Origin: Bacteroidales bacterium
Lineage (GTDB): Bacteria; Bacteroidota; Bacteroidia; Bacteroidales; Bacteroidaceae
NCBI GenBank assembly: GCA_004557285.1
Contig: SFEK01000019.1
Span: 1 to 20,541, forward strand
Direction: 5' to 3'
Length of the DNA stretch: 20,541 nucleotides
Shown: positions 7,937 through 15,925 of the stretch, piece by piece
Layout: each line of letters begins with the position of its first letter
How positions within the stretch are numbered: the first letter of the stretch is position 1
Program-made: the position numbers and the translations under genes
The notes under the pieces: model-generated
Databases searched by the model: none
Told to the model about the DNA's origin: nothing
The model's input: only the letters and a program-made list of their open reading frames with translations

Positions 7937-8323
7937 ACGTTTCAAGTAGCTCCAAAAGGTAAGGCCGACGATGGCACCAATGACGGCTCCCGTGGTGTTG
8001 GCGGCAAAGTCATACCAGTCGCCGCTTCTTCTTCCACCCGTGCAATAGGCCTGCAGCAGTTCAATCACTCCGCTCATTAGCACGGGTGCCAGCCAATCAA
8101 AGACAAAGAGCCGCTTTAATGAAGGCCGGCGGTGGCAGCGCAGATATTCTATCCACATCACGCTACAAGTGCCGCCATACATCACCAGGTGCGTCCATTT
8201 GTCCATGAAGGCCACCTGGTCGAGTGGCGTGTGTGGCGGGGTACAGAAACACAACACCCAGATGGCTGCGACACATAGGCAGGAAAGGGGGTATTTGACG
8301 ATGAAATGTTTGATGAAATTCAT
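7922..8323 (-). CDS. VanZ-like family membrane protein
   Basis: The 133-residue protein has about four hydrophobic segments (near residues 12-28, 43-60, 75-92 and 108-126). It carries the conserved VanZ-family features: DKWTHLVMYGG (41-51) in the first half and GVIELLQAYCTGGR followed by GDWYDFAANTTGAVIG in the second. VanZ itself gives low teicoplanin resistance in enterococci; most family members have no known role, so no resistance function is claimed. The gene stands alone on the minus strand between two plus-strand operons, with its own promoter overlapping that of the transporter genes. Confidence 0.8.
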   Translation of the reverse strand: MNFIKHFIVKYPLSCLCVAAIWVLCFCTPPHTPLDQVAFMDKWTHLVMYGGTCSVMWIEYLRCHRRPSLKRLFVFDWLAPVLMSGVIELLQAYCTGGRRSGDWYDFAANTTGAVIGAIVGLTFWSYLKRKKDN

Positions 8324-8336
8324 ATTTGCCTGTTAT

Positions 8337-8371
8337 TTTGCTGCAAAAATAGTTTTTTTTTTATATATTTG
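8337..8371 (+). promoter_or_regulatory. Promoter of the tandem transporter operon
   Basis: The -7 element TATATTTG lies at 8364-8371. The best upstream TTTG (8337-8340) is 23 bases away, longer than usual, so only the -7 part is reasonably sure. The start codon follows at 8420. Confidence 0.55.
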
Positions 8372-8374
8372 CAA
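8344..8374 (-). promoter_or_regulatory. Promoter of the VanZ-like gene
   Basis: On the minus strand TTG (8372-8374), 20 bases, then TATTTTTG (8344-8351). The ATG at 8323 follows 20 bases beyond. The element interlocks with the opposing promoter for the transporter genes. Confidence 0.65.
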
Positions 8375-8419
8375 CAGTTTAGTGAATTATTGATTGTTTT
8401 ACGGAAAGAACTATAAGAA

Positions 8420-9781
8420 ATGGAACATTCACAGAGAGCTAATTTTGGAAGCAAGTTGGGCATTATCCTCGCCACTGCAGGTTCGGCAGTAGGTTTGGGC
8501 AATGTGTGGCGTTTTCCCTACATGGTGGGCGATAACGGCGGTGGCGTCTTCATCGTCGTCTATATCGTATGTATGCTGCTGCTTGGCATCCCCTGCATGG
8601 TGAGCGAGTTCATTATCGGTCGCCGTGCCGCCGCCAACACTGCCCGTGCCTACAGTTCGCTGACCAGTGTCAAGGCTTGGGGACTGGTGGGTTATCTTGG
8701 TGTGGCAGGATGTTTCCTGATTCTGGGTTATTATGTAGTAGTTTCAGGCTGGTGCCTGCAATATTTGACTTGGGCGGCCTCTGGCCAGCTTCAGGGCAAC
8801 CCCACACTGCTGTCGTCGCAGTTTTCAGGCTTTGAGCAGAGTGCCCTTGCCCCCGTGTTGTGGGCCATAGTGTTCCTTGTGGCCACCCATGCAGTGATTA
8901 TGCGTGGCGTGCAGGGTGGTATTGAGAAAGCATCCAAGCTGCTCATGCCGCTGCTCTTTGTGCTGCTGGTGGTGATTGTGGTGGCCTCGTGTATGCTGCC
9001 CGGTGCTGTCAAGGGCATCTCTTTCATGCTGAAGCCCGACTTCTCTGCCCTCACGGGCGAGGTGTTTCTCGGTGCTTTGGGGCAGGCTTTCTATTCGCTG
9101 AGCATCGGCATGGGATGCCTGTGTACCTACGCCTCATATTTCAGCAAGCAGACCAACCTTGCCCGTTCGGCCATTCAAATTGGCATTATCGACAGCATTG
9201 TGGCCATCTTGGCAGGACTGATGATATTCCCTGCCGCCTTTTCGGTGGGCATCAGCCCCGACTCAGGTCCCTCTTTGGTGTTCATCACGCTGCCCAACGT
9301 GTTCCAGCAGGCCTTTGCCGCCATGCCGTGGGTGGGTTATGTGGTGTCGGTGGTGTTTTATGCCCTTCTGGCTCTGGCTGCCCTCACCTCGCTGATTTCT
9401 CTTCACGAAGTGTGCACGACATTCATTCAGGAAGAGTGCCACACCACGCGCCGTCGCTCTGCCTTGTGGGTCACGCTGTGCGCATCGCTGATGGCTGCCC
9501 TGTGCTCATTGTCATTAGGGGCTTGCGATGGACTGCAGATTGCCGGAAAACCGCTGTTCGACTTTCTCGACTTTTTCACCGGCCAGATTGTCCTTCCCGT
9601 GGGCGGTTTCCTCACCTGCCTCTATGTGGGTTGGCATTTGCCTCGCCATCTGGTGAGTGATGAGTTTACCAACAGCGGCACCGTGGGTGCAAGGCTCTTC
9701 GGCATATACCTCTTCTGCATCAGATATATCTGTCCGATATTCATCCTTCTGGTATTCCTTCACCAGCTCAGGTGGGTTTAG
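8420..9781 (+). CDS. Sodium-dependent transporter, NSS family (first copy)
   Basis: This is a sodium-coupled importer of the neurotransmitter:sodium symporter family, most likely for an amino acid, in the inner membrane. The 453 residues are strongly hydrophobic and suggest about 11 transmembrane helices. The unwound first helix carries the family signature AGSAVGLGNVWRFPY (about 20-34), which builds the sodium and substrate sites. Helix 6 reads ALGQAFYSLSIGMGCLCTYASY; aligned to LeuT, the pocket positions 253, 254, 256 and 259 become Y225, S226, S228 and M231. The substrate cannot be named. It is followed after 48 bases by a close paralogue of equal length in the same orientation, so the pair is probably one transcript from the promoter at 8364. 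Confidence 0.9.
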   Translation: MEHSQRANFGSKLGIILATAGSAVGLGNVWRFPYMVGDNGGGVFIVVYIVCMLLLGIPCMVSEFIIGRRAAANTARAYSSLTSVKAWGLVGYLGVAGCFLILGYYVVVSGWCLQYLTWAASGQLQGNPTLLSSQFSGFEQSALAPVLWAIVFLVATHAVIMRGVQGGIEKASKLLMPLLFVLLVVIVVASCMLPGAVKGISFMLKPDFSALTGEVFLGALGQAFYSLSIGMGCLCTYASYFSKQTNLARSAIQIGIIDSIVAILAGLMIFPAAFSVGISPDSGPSLVFITLPNVFQQAFAAMPWVGYVVSVVFYALLALAALTSLISLHEVCTTFIQEECHTTRRRSALWVTLCASLMAALCSLSLGACDGLQIAGKPLFDFLDFFTGQIVLPVGGFLTCLYVGWHLPRHLVSDEFTNSGTVGARLFGIYLFCIRYICPIFILLVFLHQLRWV

Positions 9782-9829
9782 GAGTGATGTCAGCAAGAGG
9801 TGGCAAACATCAATGAAAAAAAGCATGAT

Positions 9830-11191
9830 ATGGAAACAACAGGTAGAACAAATTTTGGAAGCAGGCTTGGGGTAGTCCTTGCCACGGCAGGTTCGGCAGT
9901 AGGTCTGGGCAACGTGTGGCGTTTCCCCTACATGGTGGGCAATGACGGCGGTGCGGCGTTCATTGTCGTCTATCTGTGCTGTGTGCTGTTTCTTGGCATC
10001 CCAGGAATGGTGGCCGAGTTTGTGGTGGGCAGAGCCTCTCACACCAATGCCGCCAGGGCCTACCGCAGTCTTTCCGACCATCCGCTGTGGGGAATAACAG
10101 GCTATGTGGGCGTCATCACCTCGATGATTATCCTTGGGTTCTATGCCGTGGTGGCCGGGTGGTGCCTGCAATACCTCTATGCCTCGTTGACGGAACAGCT
10201 GCAGGGAAGCAAGGAGTATGTGGTAGAGTATTTCACGACATTTTCCACAAGCTTGTTCAGACCTGCAGTGGCGGCAGTATTGTTTATCCTCATCACCCAC
10301 CATATTGTGGCCATCGGGGTGAGGGGCGGCATAGAGCGGGCCTCAAAGTTGCTCATGCCTATGCTCTTCATCATCCTCATCATATTGGTCGTGGCTTCGT
10401 GTCTGTTGCCCGGTGCCTGGGGTGGCATAACGTTTATGCTTAAGCCTGATTTCAGCAGGATTACCCGTGGCGTGTTGCTCGATGCTTTGGGGCAGGCTTT
10501 TTTCTCCCTAAGTCTCGGCACGGCATGTCTCACTACCTACGCCTCCTACTTCAAAAGCAATACACAGCTCTCCAAGTCGGCCGTCAACATTGCACTCATC
10601 GACATTCTGGTGGCCCTGCTGGCAGGCATGGTCATCTTTCCGGCGGCATTCTCCGTGGGTGTCAGGCCCGATGCAGGCCCTTCGCTCATTTTCATCACCC
10701 TGCCCAATGTGTTCCAGCAGGCATTTGTCCACCTGCCTATCACGGGATATTGTATGTCCGTGCTGTTCTATGCACTCATGGCATTGGCAGCCCTCACTTC
10801 TACCATATCGATGCATGAGATAGGCACGGTTTTTTTCCATGAGGAGCTCCACATCTCGCGCAAGGCTGCTGCATGGGTGGTTACATCCGTGTGTAGCATT
10901 ATCGCCATATTGAGTGCGTTGTCCATGGCTCATACAGAGTGCCTGCAACTGCAAGGCAGACCGCTGATGGAGTGCTTTGATTATGTCACGGCCCAGGTGC
11001 TGATGCCTTTGGGAAGTCTGGCCACCTGCCTGTTTGTCGGATGGGTGCTGCCCAAACGTATCGTGGCTCATCAACTGACCAATGGGGGCACGCTCAAGGC
11101 TGGTTTTGCCTTTGTGTTTCTCTTTGTTGTGAAGTATATATGCCCCATAGCCATAGCAGCCATATTTCTTCATCAATTTGGAGTGTTCTGA
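9830..11191 (+). CDS. Sodium-dependent transporter, NSS family (second copy)
   Basis: This is a second sodium-coupled symporter of the same family and exactly the same length (453 residues) as the upstream copy. The ATG at 9830 is chosen over an in-frame GTG at 9800 because it gives METTGRTNFGSRLG, which aligns end to end with the N-terminus of the first copy. AGSAVGLGNVWRFPY is identical between them. In helix 6 (ALGQAFFSLSLGTACLTTYASY) the LeuT-equivalent pocket residues are F225, S226, S228 and T231, with A232 where the first copy has G, so its substrate may differ. The stop is 32 bases before the helix-hairpin-helix gene, suggesting co-transcription. Confidence 0.9.
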   Translation: METTGRTNFGSRLGVVLATAGSAVGLGNVWRFPYMVGNDGGAAFIVVYLCCVLFLGIPGMVAEFVVGRASHTNAARAYRSLSDHPLWGITGYVGVITSMIILGFYAVVAGWCLQYLYASLTEQLQGSKEYVVEYFTTFSTSLFRPAVAAVLFILITHHIVAIGVRGGIERASKLLMPMLFIILIILVVASCLLPGAWGGITFMLKPDFSRITRGVLLDALGQAFFSLSLGTACLTTYASYFKSNTQLSKSAVNIALIDILVALLAGMVIFPAAFSVGVRPDAGPSLIFITLPNVFQQAFVHLPITGYCMSVLFYALMALAALTSTISMHEIGTVFFHEELHISRKAAAWVVTSVCSIIAILSALSMAHTECLQLQGRPLMECFDYVTAQVLMPLGSLATCLFVGWVLPKRIVAHQLTNGGTLKAGFAFVFLFVVKYICPIAIAAIFLHQFGVF

Positions 11192-11223
11192 TCTTTGTCT
11201 GTTATGATGTCACGTTGAAGCCT

Positions 11224-12123
11224 ATGAAAAGTTTCTTTTATCTGCAACGTAGTGACCGTAGGGCCGTCATCGTCTTGCTCGCAGGACTGGTACTGCTGGT
11301 CGTTGTACTGCACTTCGTGGGCGGTGGCAACGAATACACTGAGGTGGTGGAAGCCGATTCAACGGCGGTAAAAAAGCAAGCGAAACCATCCTATCATCAT
11401 TACTATGACAACGGTGCTCCAGCCGGTGGAGCACCGCTTGAGGCACAGTTGTTTGCCTTTGACCCCAATACGGCCGACAGCACCTCGCTGCTGAGTCTTG
11501 GACTATCTCCCCGCCTGGTGCGCAACATCTACAGATACCGGGCCAAGGGTGGCGTGTTTCACCGGAAGCAGGATTTTGCCCGCTTGTACGGACTTACCGT
11601 TGGACAATACCGCAGGCTTGAGCCTTACATTGTTATTGGCGAGGATTATCAGTGGGCAGCCGACAGGATACCTGCAGCCAAGACATCCCGCCTGTCGGTG
11701 AGAGACACCATGCCTTATCCCAAGAAACTCAAGGTTGGTGAGCATATCGAACTGAACAGTGCCGACACTTCGATGCTCAAGCGTGTTCCAGGCATAGGCA
11801 CGGCCTATGCACGGGCGGTGGTGAGTTACCGTGAACGTCTTGGTGGCTATTACCAAGCATCGCAGCTGCTCGAAATCCGTGGGTTTCCGGTGACGGCACT
11901 GCAGTTTTTCGTGGTCGATGTCACTAAAGTGCGCAAGATAAACATCAACCGATTGAAACAATCCACATTGAGCAACCATCCCTATATCGACCGCCGGCAG
12001 GCCCAAACCATCGTCACACACCGCAATGTTTTCGGACCCATCAAATCGTTGGACAAACTGGCCCACTACAGCGACTTTACACCCGACAAGATAGAGCGCC
12101 TGAAAGCTTACGTTGAGTTTTGA
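11224..12123 (+). CDS. Membrane-anchored helix-hairpin-helix protein (ComEA-like repeats)
   Basis: The 299-residue protein starts with a short basic segment and one membrane helix (about 13-31, AVIVLLAGLVLLVVVLHFVG). A flexible linker with GAPAGGAP follows, then three helix-hairpin-helix modules at about 80-137, 176-237 and 240-299. The middle module is clearest: ELNSADTSMLKRVPGIGTAYARAVVSYR. Such modules bind DNA without sequence preference and resemble those of ComEA, the competence receptor; here they would face the periplasm if the N-terminus is cytoplasmic. Proteins of this shape are common in Bacteroidota and their role is not established. ATG 11224 is chosen because upstream in-frame starts would lie inside the transporter gene. 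It probably shares that operon. Confidence 0.8.
   Translation: MKSFFYLQRSDRRAVIVLLAGLVLLVVVLHFVGGGNEYTEVVEADSTAVKKQAKPSYHHYYDNGAPAGGAPLEAQLFAFDPNTADSTSLLSLGLSPRLVRNIYRYRAKGGVFHRKQDFARLYGLTVGQYRRLEPYIVIGEDYQWAADRIPAAKTSRLSVRDTMPYPKKLKVGEHIELNSADTSMLKRVPGIGTAYARAVVSYRERLGGYYQASQLLEIRGFPVTALQFFVVDVTKVRKININRLKQSTLSNHPYIDRRQAQTIVTHRNVFGPIKSLDKLAHYSDFTPDKIERLKAYVEF
11412..11436. repeat. Perfect 10-bp hairpin inside the helix-hairpin-helix gene
   Basis: CGGTGCTCCA (11412-11421) and TGGAGCACCG (11427-11436) are exact reverse complements around GCCGG. The element encodes the GAPAGGAP linker between membrane helix and first module. No T tract follows. Confidence 0.7.
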
Positions 12124-12179
12124 ATCTCAGGAATTTTGGCATTTAATTACTAAAAGAAGTAAAAAACCATTTGAGTGGC

Positions 12180-12208
12180 TTGTGTTCAAATAATTTTTCT
12201 TACTTTTG
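12180..12208 (+). promoter_or_regulatory. Promoter of the pta-ackA operon
   Basis: TTG (12180-12182), 18 bases, then TACTTTTG (12201-12208), in the 142-base gap after the helix-hairpin-helix gene. Pta starts at 12266, leaving a leader of about 50 bases. Confidence 0.65.
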
Positions 12209-12265
12209 CACAATGGAATGAAAAAACGACACACACATATTATTTAATTAACATTCTACAAAACT

Positions 12266-13276
12266 ATGGATTTAGTTCAACAAATCATTGAGCGTGCCAA
12301 GAGCAACAAGCAGCGCATTGTTCTACCCGAGGCCACCGAGGAACGCACGCTGAGGGCAGCCGACCAAGTGCTTGCCGAAGGAGTGGCAGACATTATTCTT
12401 ATCGGCAACCCTGACGAAATCAACGGTCTTGCTGCACAGTGGGGGCTCAGCCACATTGGCCTGGCAACCATCGTGGATCCCGAAAACAATCCCAAAAGTG
12501 AAGAGTATGCCGCCCTGCTGGCAGAACTCCGCAAGAAGAAGGGCATGACCATTGAGCAGGCTCGTCAGTTGGTGAAAAACCCACTCTACCTGGGCTGTAT
12601 GATCATCAAGACCGGCGATGCCGACGGACAGATATCAGGAGCACTCAGCACCACAGGCGATACTCTTCGTCCTGCATTGCAGATCATCAAGTGCGCCCCC
12701 GGCATTTCATGTGTAAGTGGAGCCATGCTGCTCATCACTAAAGAGCCACAGTATGGCGAAAACGGTGTGCTCGTAGTAGGCGATGTGGCCGTTACCCCGA
12801 TGCCTGATGCACAGCAGCTGGCACAGATTGCCGTATGCACAGCACAGACCGCCAAGTCGGTGGCCGGTTTTGCCGAACCCCGTGTGGCCATGTTGAGCTT
12901 CTCTACCAAAGGCAGCGCCAGCCACGAGGTGGTTGACAAAGTGGTTGAGGCCACCAAGCTGGCCAAGAAGATGGCTCCAGAACTGAAAGTCGATGGAGAG
13001 TTGCAGGCAGATGCCGCCCTCGTTCCGTCGGTAGGCATGAAGAAGGCTCCTGGCAGCGACATTGCAGGCAAGGCCAACGTACTGGTATTCCCTTGTCTTG
13101 AGGTAGGCAACATTTCCTACAAGATGGTGCAGCGTCTTGGCGGTGCCGAGGCCCTTGGTCCCATTCTTCAGGGTATTGCCCGTCCTGTCAACGACCTCAG
13201 CCGTGGCTGTTCGGTAGATGACATCTACAAGATGGTGGCCATCACCGCCTGCCAGGCCATGGATGCGAAAGGATAA
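12266..13276 (+). CDS. pta: Phosphate acetyltransferase
   Basis: The enzyme interconverts acetyl-CoA plus phosphate and acetyl phosphate plus CoA in the cytoplasm, the first step of acetate formation. The 336 residues match the short, single-domain form of the PTA_PTB family, without the long N-terminal regulatory part of enterobacterial Pta. Family motifs include SGALSTTGDTLRPALQIIK, GDVAVTPMPDAQQLAQ, LSFSTKGSASHEVVDK and the C-terminal GSDIAGKANVLVFPCLEVGN. The start MDLVQQIIERAKSNKQRIVLPEAT is typical. ackA begins 25 bases after the stop, giving the classical pta-ackA operon that makes ATP from acetyl-CoA. Confidence 0.95.
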   Translation: MDLVQQIIERAKSNKQRIVLPEATEERTLRAADQVLAEGVADIILIGNPDEINGLAAQWGLSHIGLATIVDPENNPKSEEYAALLAELRKKKGMTIEQARQLVKNPLYLGCMIIKTGDADGQISGALSTTGDTLRPALQIIKCAPGISCVSGAMLLITKEPQYGENGVLVVGDVAVTPMPDAQQLAQIAVCTAQTAKSVAGFAEPRVAMLSFSTKGSASHEVVDKVVEATKLAKKMAPELKVDGELQADAALVPSVGMKKAPGSDIAGKANVLVFPCLEVGNISYKMVQRLGGAEALGPILQGIARPVNDLSRGCSVDDIYKMVAITACQAMDAKG

Positions 13277-13301
13277 ACACCTAACAATCATATTTTATAG
13301 C

Positions 13302-14495
13302 ATGAAAATTTTAGTATTAAACTGTGGTAGCTCGTCCATCAAGTATGCGCTTTATAATATGGACGACAAGTCGGTAATGACTTCAGGTGGCGCAGAACGC
13401 GTGGGCCTCGATGGAGCTTTCGTCAAGGTGAAGCTGGCCAATGGTGAAAAAAAGAAGGTGATGCACGACATCCCCGAACACACCGAAGGCGTGAAGTTTA
13501 TCTTCTCCCTGCTTACCGACCCCGAAATCGGTGTGATTAAAGACCTCAAGGAAATCGATGCCGTGGGTCACCGTATGGTGCATGGTGGCGAGAAGTTCAA
13601 CAAGAGTGTTGTGCTTACCGACGAGGTGCTCAAGGTTTTTGAAGAATGCAGCGACCTGGCTCCTCTGCACAACCCCGCCAACCTGAAAGGCGTGCAGGCT
13701 GTGGCCGAGCTGATGCCCGGACTCCCCCAGGTGGGTGTGTTCGACACCGCTTTCCACCAGACCATGCCCGAGAAGGCTTACCTCTATGCCATTCCCTATG
13801 AACTCTACAAGGACTATGGCGTGCGCCGTTACGGATTCCATGGCACAAGCCACCGCTATGTGTCACAGCGCGTATGCGAATACCTCGGCGTGAATGCTGC
13901 CGACAAGAAGATCATCACCTGCCACATCGGCAACGGTGGCAGTATTGCAGCCGTTGACGGCGGCAAGTGTGTCGACACCACCATGGGACTTACCCCTCTT
14001 GAGGGTTTGATGATGGGTACACGCAGCGGCGACATCGACGGCGGTGCCATCACCTTCATCCAGAAGAAACTGGGTCTTGATGCCGACGGCATGTCAAACC
14101 TCCTGAACAAGAAGAGCGGTGTGCTGGGCGTTACCGGCATATCTTCTGATATGCGTGAGATTGAGGAGGCCGAACAGCAAGGCAACGCTTTGGCCAAGAC
14201 AGCCCTTGACATGTATTTCTACCGCATCAAGAAGTATGTAGGAGCCTATGCTGCTGCCATGGGTGGTTGCGACATCATCGTGTTCACCGCCGGTGTGGGC
14301 GAGAACCAGGCCGGTATGCGCGAGGCTGTCTGCAAGGACATGGAATACATGGGCATCAAGTTTGACGCAGAGAAGAACAAGACCATCCGTGGTGAAGAGG
14401 CTATCATCTCAGCTCCCGACTCAAAGGTTACCGTTTGCGTGATTCCTACCGATGAGGAACTGATGATTGCCACCGACACCATGAGTCTGCTCTAA
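13302..14495 (+). CDS. ackA: Acetate kinase
   Basis: The enzyme converts acetyl phosphate and ADP to acetate and ATP in the cytoplasm, completing the acetate branch begun by Pta. The 397-residue protein carries the active-site residues at the same numbers as the Methanosarcina enzyme: N7 in LNCGSSSIKY, R91 in GHRMVHGG, D148 in DTAFHQTMP, H180 in GFHGTSH and R241 in MGTRSGDID; the C-terminal acidic patch DEE is at 384-386. ATG 13302 is chosen because it begins exactly at the conserved MKILVLNCGSSS; further upstream in-frame codons would run into the end of pta. A terminator follows the stop. Confidence 0.97.
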   Translation: MKILVLNCGSSSIKYALYNMDDKSVMTSGGAERVGLDGAFVKVKLANGEKKKVMHDIPEHTEGVKFIFSLLTDPEIGVIKDLKEIDAVGHRMVHGGEKFNKSVVLTDEVLKVFEECSDLAPLHNPANLKGVQAVAELMPGLPQVGVFDTAFHQTMPEKAYLYAIPYELYKDYGVRRYGFHGTSHRYVSQRVCEYLGVNAADKKIITCHIGNGGSIAAVDGGKCVDTTMGLTPLEGLMMGTRSGDIDGGAITFIQKKLGLDADGMSNLLNKKSGVLGVTGISSDMREIEEAEQQGNALAKTALDMYFYRIKKYVGAYAAAMGGCDIIVFTAGVGENQAGMREAVCKDMEYMGIKFDAEKNKTIRGEEAIISAPDSKVTVCVIPTDEELMIATDTMSLL

Positions 14496-14512
14496 GTCGC
14501 TGAACCATAAAG

Positions 14513-14564
14513 AAAGACGTACCGCCACTGTATGCGCACGCCACAGAGGAGGTATGTCTTTTTT
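14513..14564 (+). terminator. Rho-independent terminator after ackA
   Basis: AAAGACGTACC (14513-14523) pairs with GGTATGTCTTT (14551-14561), with one G-U wobble, and Ts continue to 14564. The 27-base loop can form a small inner stem (CTGT with ACAG). Confidence 0.75.
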
Positions 14565-14634
14565 ATGGGTGGTTATCCGACATCTCGAGTGATGATATAT
14601 TGCTGCGTGAGGTAAGTATGTTGACTTCATTGCT

Positions 14635-14655
14635 GATAAGATTATTAATCTTATC
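14635..14655. repeat. Perfect 9-bp palindrome upstream of the sugar kinase gene
   Basis: GATAAGATT (14635-14643) and AATCTTATC (14647-14655) are exact reverse complements around ATT. It sits 33 bases upstream of a candidate -7 element, a place suited to a regulator-binding site for the kinase gene. With no GC pairs at its base and no T tract it is a poor terminator. Confidence 0.65.
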
Positions 14656-14688
14656 TGAGGTGCAGCTATATTCTTAGACCATCACAGA

Positions 14689-14696
14689 TATATTTG
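14689..14696 (+). promoter_or_regulatory. Candidate -7 element for the sugar kinase gene
   Basis: TATATTTG fits TAnnTTTG, but I see no TTTG or TTG at the right distance upstream, as expected of a weak or activator-dependent promoter. The leader to ATG 14796 would be about 90 bases. Nothing else in 14697-14795 is recognised. Confidence 0.4.
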
Positions 14697-14795
14697 ATCC
14701 ACTTCAAGAATAATCTTCTAAAAGTGTCACTCCGTATTTCTGATAATCCTTTTTTTGTTTCTTTGAATGATCTGCTATAAAACAAATACTTCAAA

Positions 14796-15836
14796 ATGAG
14801 TGGAAAGATTGTAACCTTCGGTGAACTGTTGATGAGGCTCACCACACCGGGCAACCTGCGCCTGCCGCAGACACGCTGCTTTGATGTCAACTTTGGTGGC
14901 AGCGAGGCCAATGTGGCCATCTCCATCGCCACCTACGGCGGACAAGTGTCGTTTCTCACATCATTGCCTGACAATCCCTTGGGCGATGTCTGCCTGATGA
15001 AGTTGCGCGAGCACAGCGTGGATACCAGCATGGTGATGCGCAGCAAGGGAGGTCGCTTAGGCACCTACATCATGGAGAAAGCCGCCGACATGCGTGCCGG
15101 CTCTGTGATTTACGACCGCAAGGGCTCCGCTTTCTCGCAGCTCAAGCCCGGCATGATAGATTGGGAGAAAGTGTTGCACGGTGCCGAGATATTCCATTGG
15201 TCGGGCATTGTGGCTGCACTCACGCCTGACCTTGCCGATGTGTGCCGTGAGGGCATTGAGGCTGCACGACGCATGGGTGTCAAGGTGTCGTGCGACATCA
15301 ACTACCGCAAAAACCTGTGGCAGTATGGCAAGCGCATCGACGAGGTGATGCTTCCCTTGATGCAACAGTGCGACATCTTCTTCGGCAGCAGCGACGAATA
15401 CACCAAAGCCATGGGGCTGGCAGCCCCCGAATTCGTATCGAGGAGTGCTGCCGACAGCATCGACACTGCCGCCTTCGACACCTATTGCCGCGCGATACGC
15501 CAGCAGCTGCCACGTTGCCAGTACCTGTTCATTGCCATGCGCCACGTCATCACCTCAGAGCATCACACCTTGGGCGGTGTGCTCTTTGCCGACAACCGCC
15601 TCTACACCTCCAAGGTTTATGAGGTCAGCAATGTCATCGACAGTCTTGGCGTGGGCGATGCCTTCGTAGGAGGCATGCTTTATGCCATCCAGCATTATGC
15701 CGACAACCAGACAAAGCTCAACTTTGCCACCGCCGCCTCTGTGTTAAAAAACACCATCGTGGGCGACTACAACATGGTGTCTGTGGCAGAAGTAGAACGC
15801 CTGCTGCAGGGCGACAATCTCGAAGTCAAGAGATGA
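14796..15836 (+). CDS. kdgK: PfkB-family sugar kinase, probably 2-dehydro-3-deoxygluconokinase
   Basis: The protein likely phosphorylates 2-keto-3-deoxygluconate with ATP to KDPG, a step in pectin and uronic-acid breakdown. The 346 residues follow the ribokinase/PfkB fold: FGELLMRLTTPG at the start, FGGSEANVA (33-41) at the substrate side, DINYRKNLW (168-176), a segment typical of KDG kinases, and the ATP-site signature DSLGVGDAF (282-290) with the catalytic base D288. The signature has V where most members have A, a mild change. The aldolase gene (eda) that often partners kdgK is not adjacent, so the substrate is inferred from sequence alone; another keto-sugar or fructose is possible. The gene appears to be transcribed alone, with a palindrome and weak promoter upstream. 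Confidence 0.8.
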   Translation: MSGKIVTFGELLMRLTTPGNLRLPQTRCFDVNFGGSEANVAISIATYGGQVSFLTSLPDNPLGDVCLMKLREHSVDTSMVMRSKGGRLGTYIMEKAADMRAGSVIYDRKGSAFSQLKPGMIDWEKVLHGAEIFHWSGIVAALTPDLADVCREGIEAARRMGVKVSCDINYRKNLWQYGKRIDEVMLPLMQQCDIFFGSSDEYTKAMGLAAPEFVSRSAADSIDTAAFDTYCRAIRQQLPRCQYLFIAMRHVITSEHHTLGGVLFADNRLYTSKVYEVSNVIDSLGVGDAFVGGMLYAIQHYADNQTKLNFATAASVLKNTIVGDYNMVSVAEVERLLQGDNLEVKR

Positions 15837-15889
15837 CCCTGTCATTTGAGCTGACTCACCTCATGGCATGAGCCTACTCAGCAAATCAC

Positions 15890-15925
15890 ATGAGCCGATT
15901 CAACGCTATTGTTGAACCGGCTCAT
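15890..15925 (+). terminator. Probable terminator after the sugar kinase gene
   Basis: ATGAGCCG and TTCAAC (15890-15904) pair with GTTGAA and CGGCTCAT (15911-15925), with one A-C mismatch and a 6-base loop. The following TTCGTT is a weak T tract. It begins 53 bases after the kinase stop. Confidence 0.6.

Noticed and set aside
7922..8323. Glycopeptide antibiotic resistance gene (vanZ)
   Set aside because: Only family likeness is visible. No other van genes are near, and VanZ-like proteins are widespread without any resistance role.
9800..9829. GTG start adding ten residues to the second transporter
   Set aside because: The ATG at 9830 gives an N-terminus that aligns with the first copy and an identical length of 453 residues.
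13218..13301. Longer acetate kinase starting inside pta
   Set aside because: The extra residues match nothing in the family. ATG 13302 begins exactly at the conserved N-terminus and puts the catalytic residues at the known numbers.
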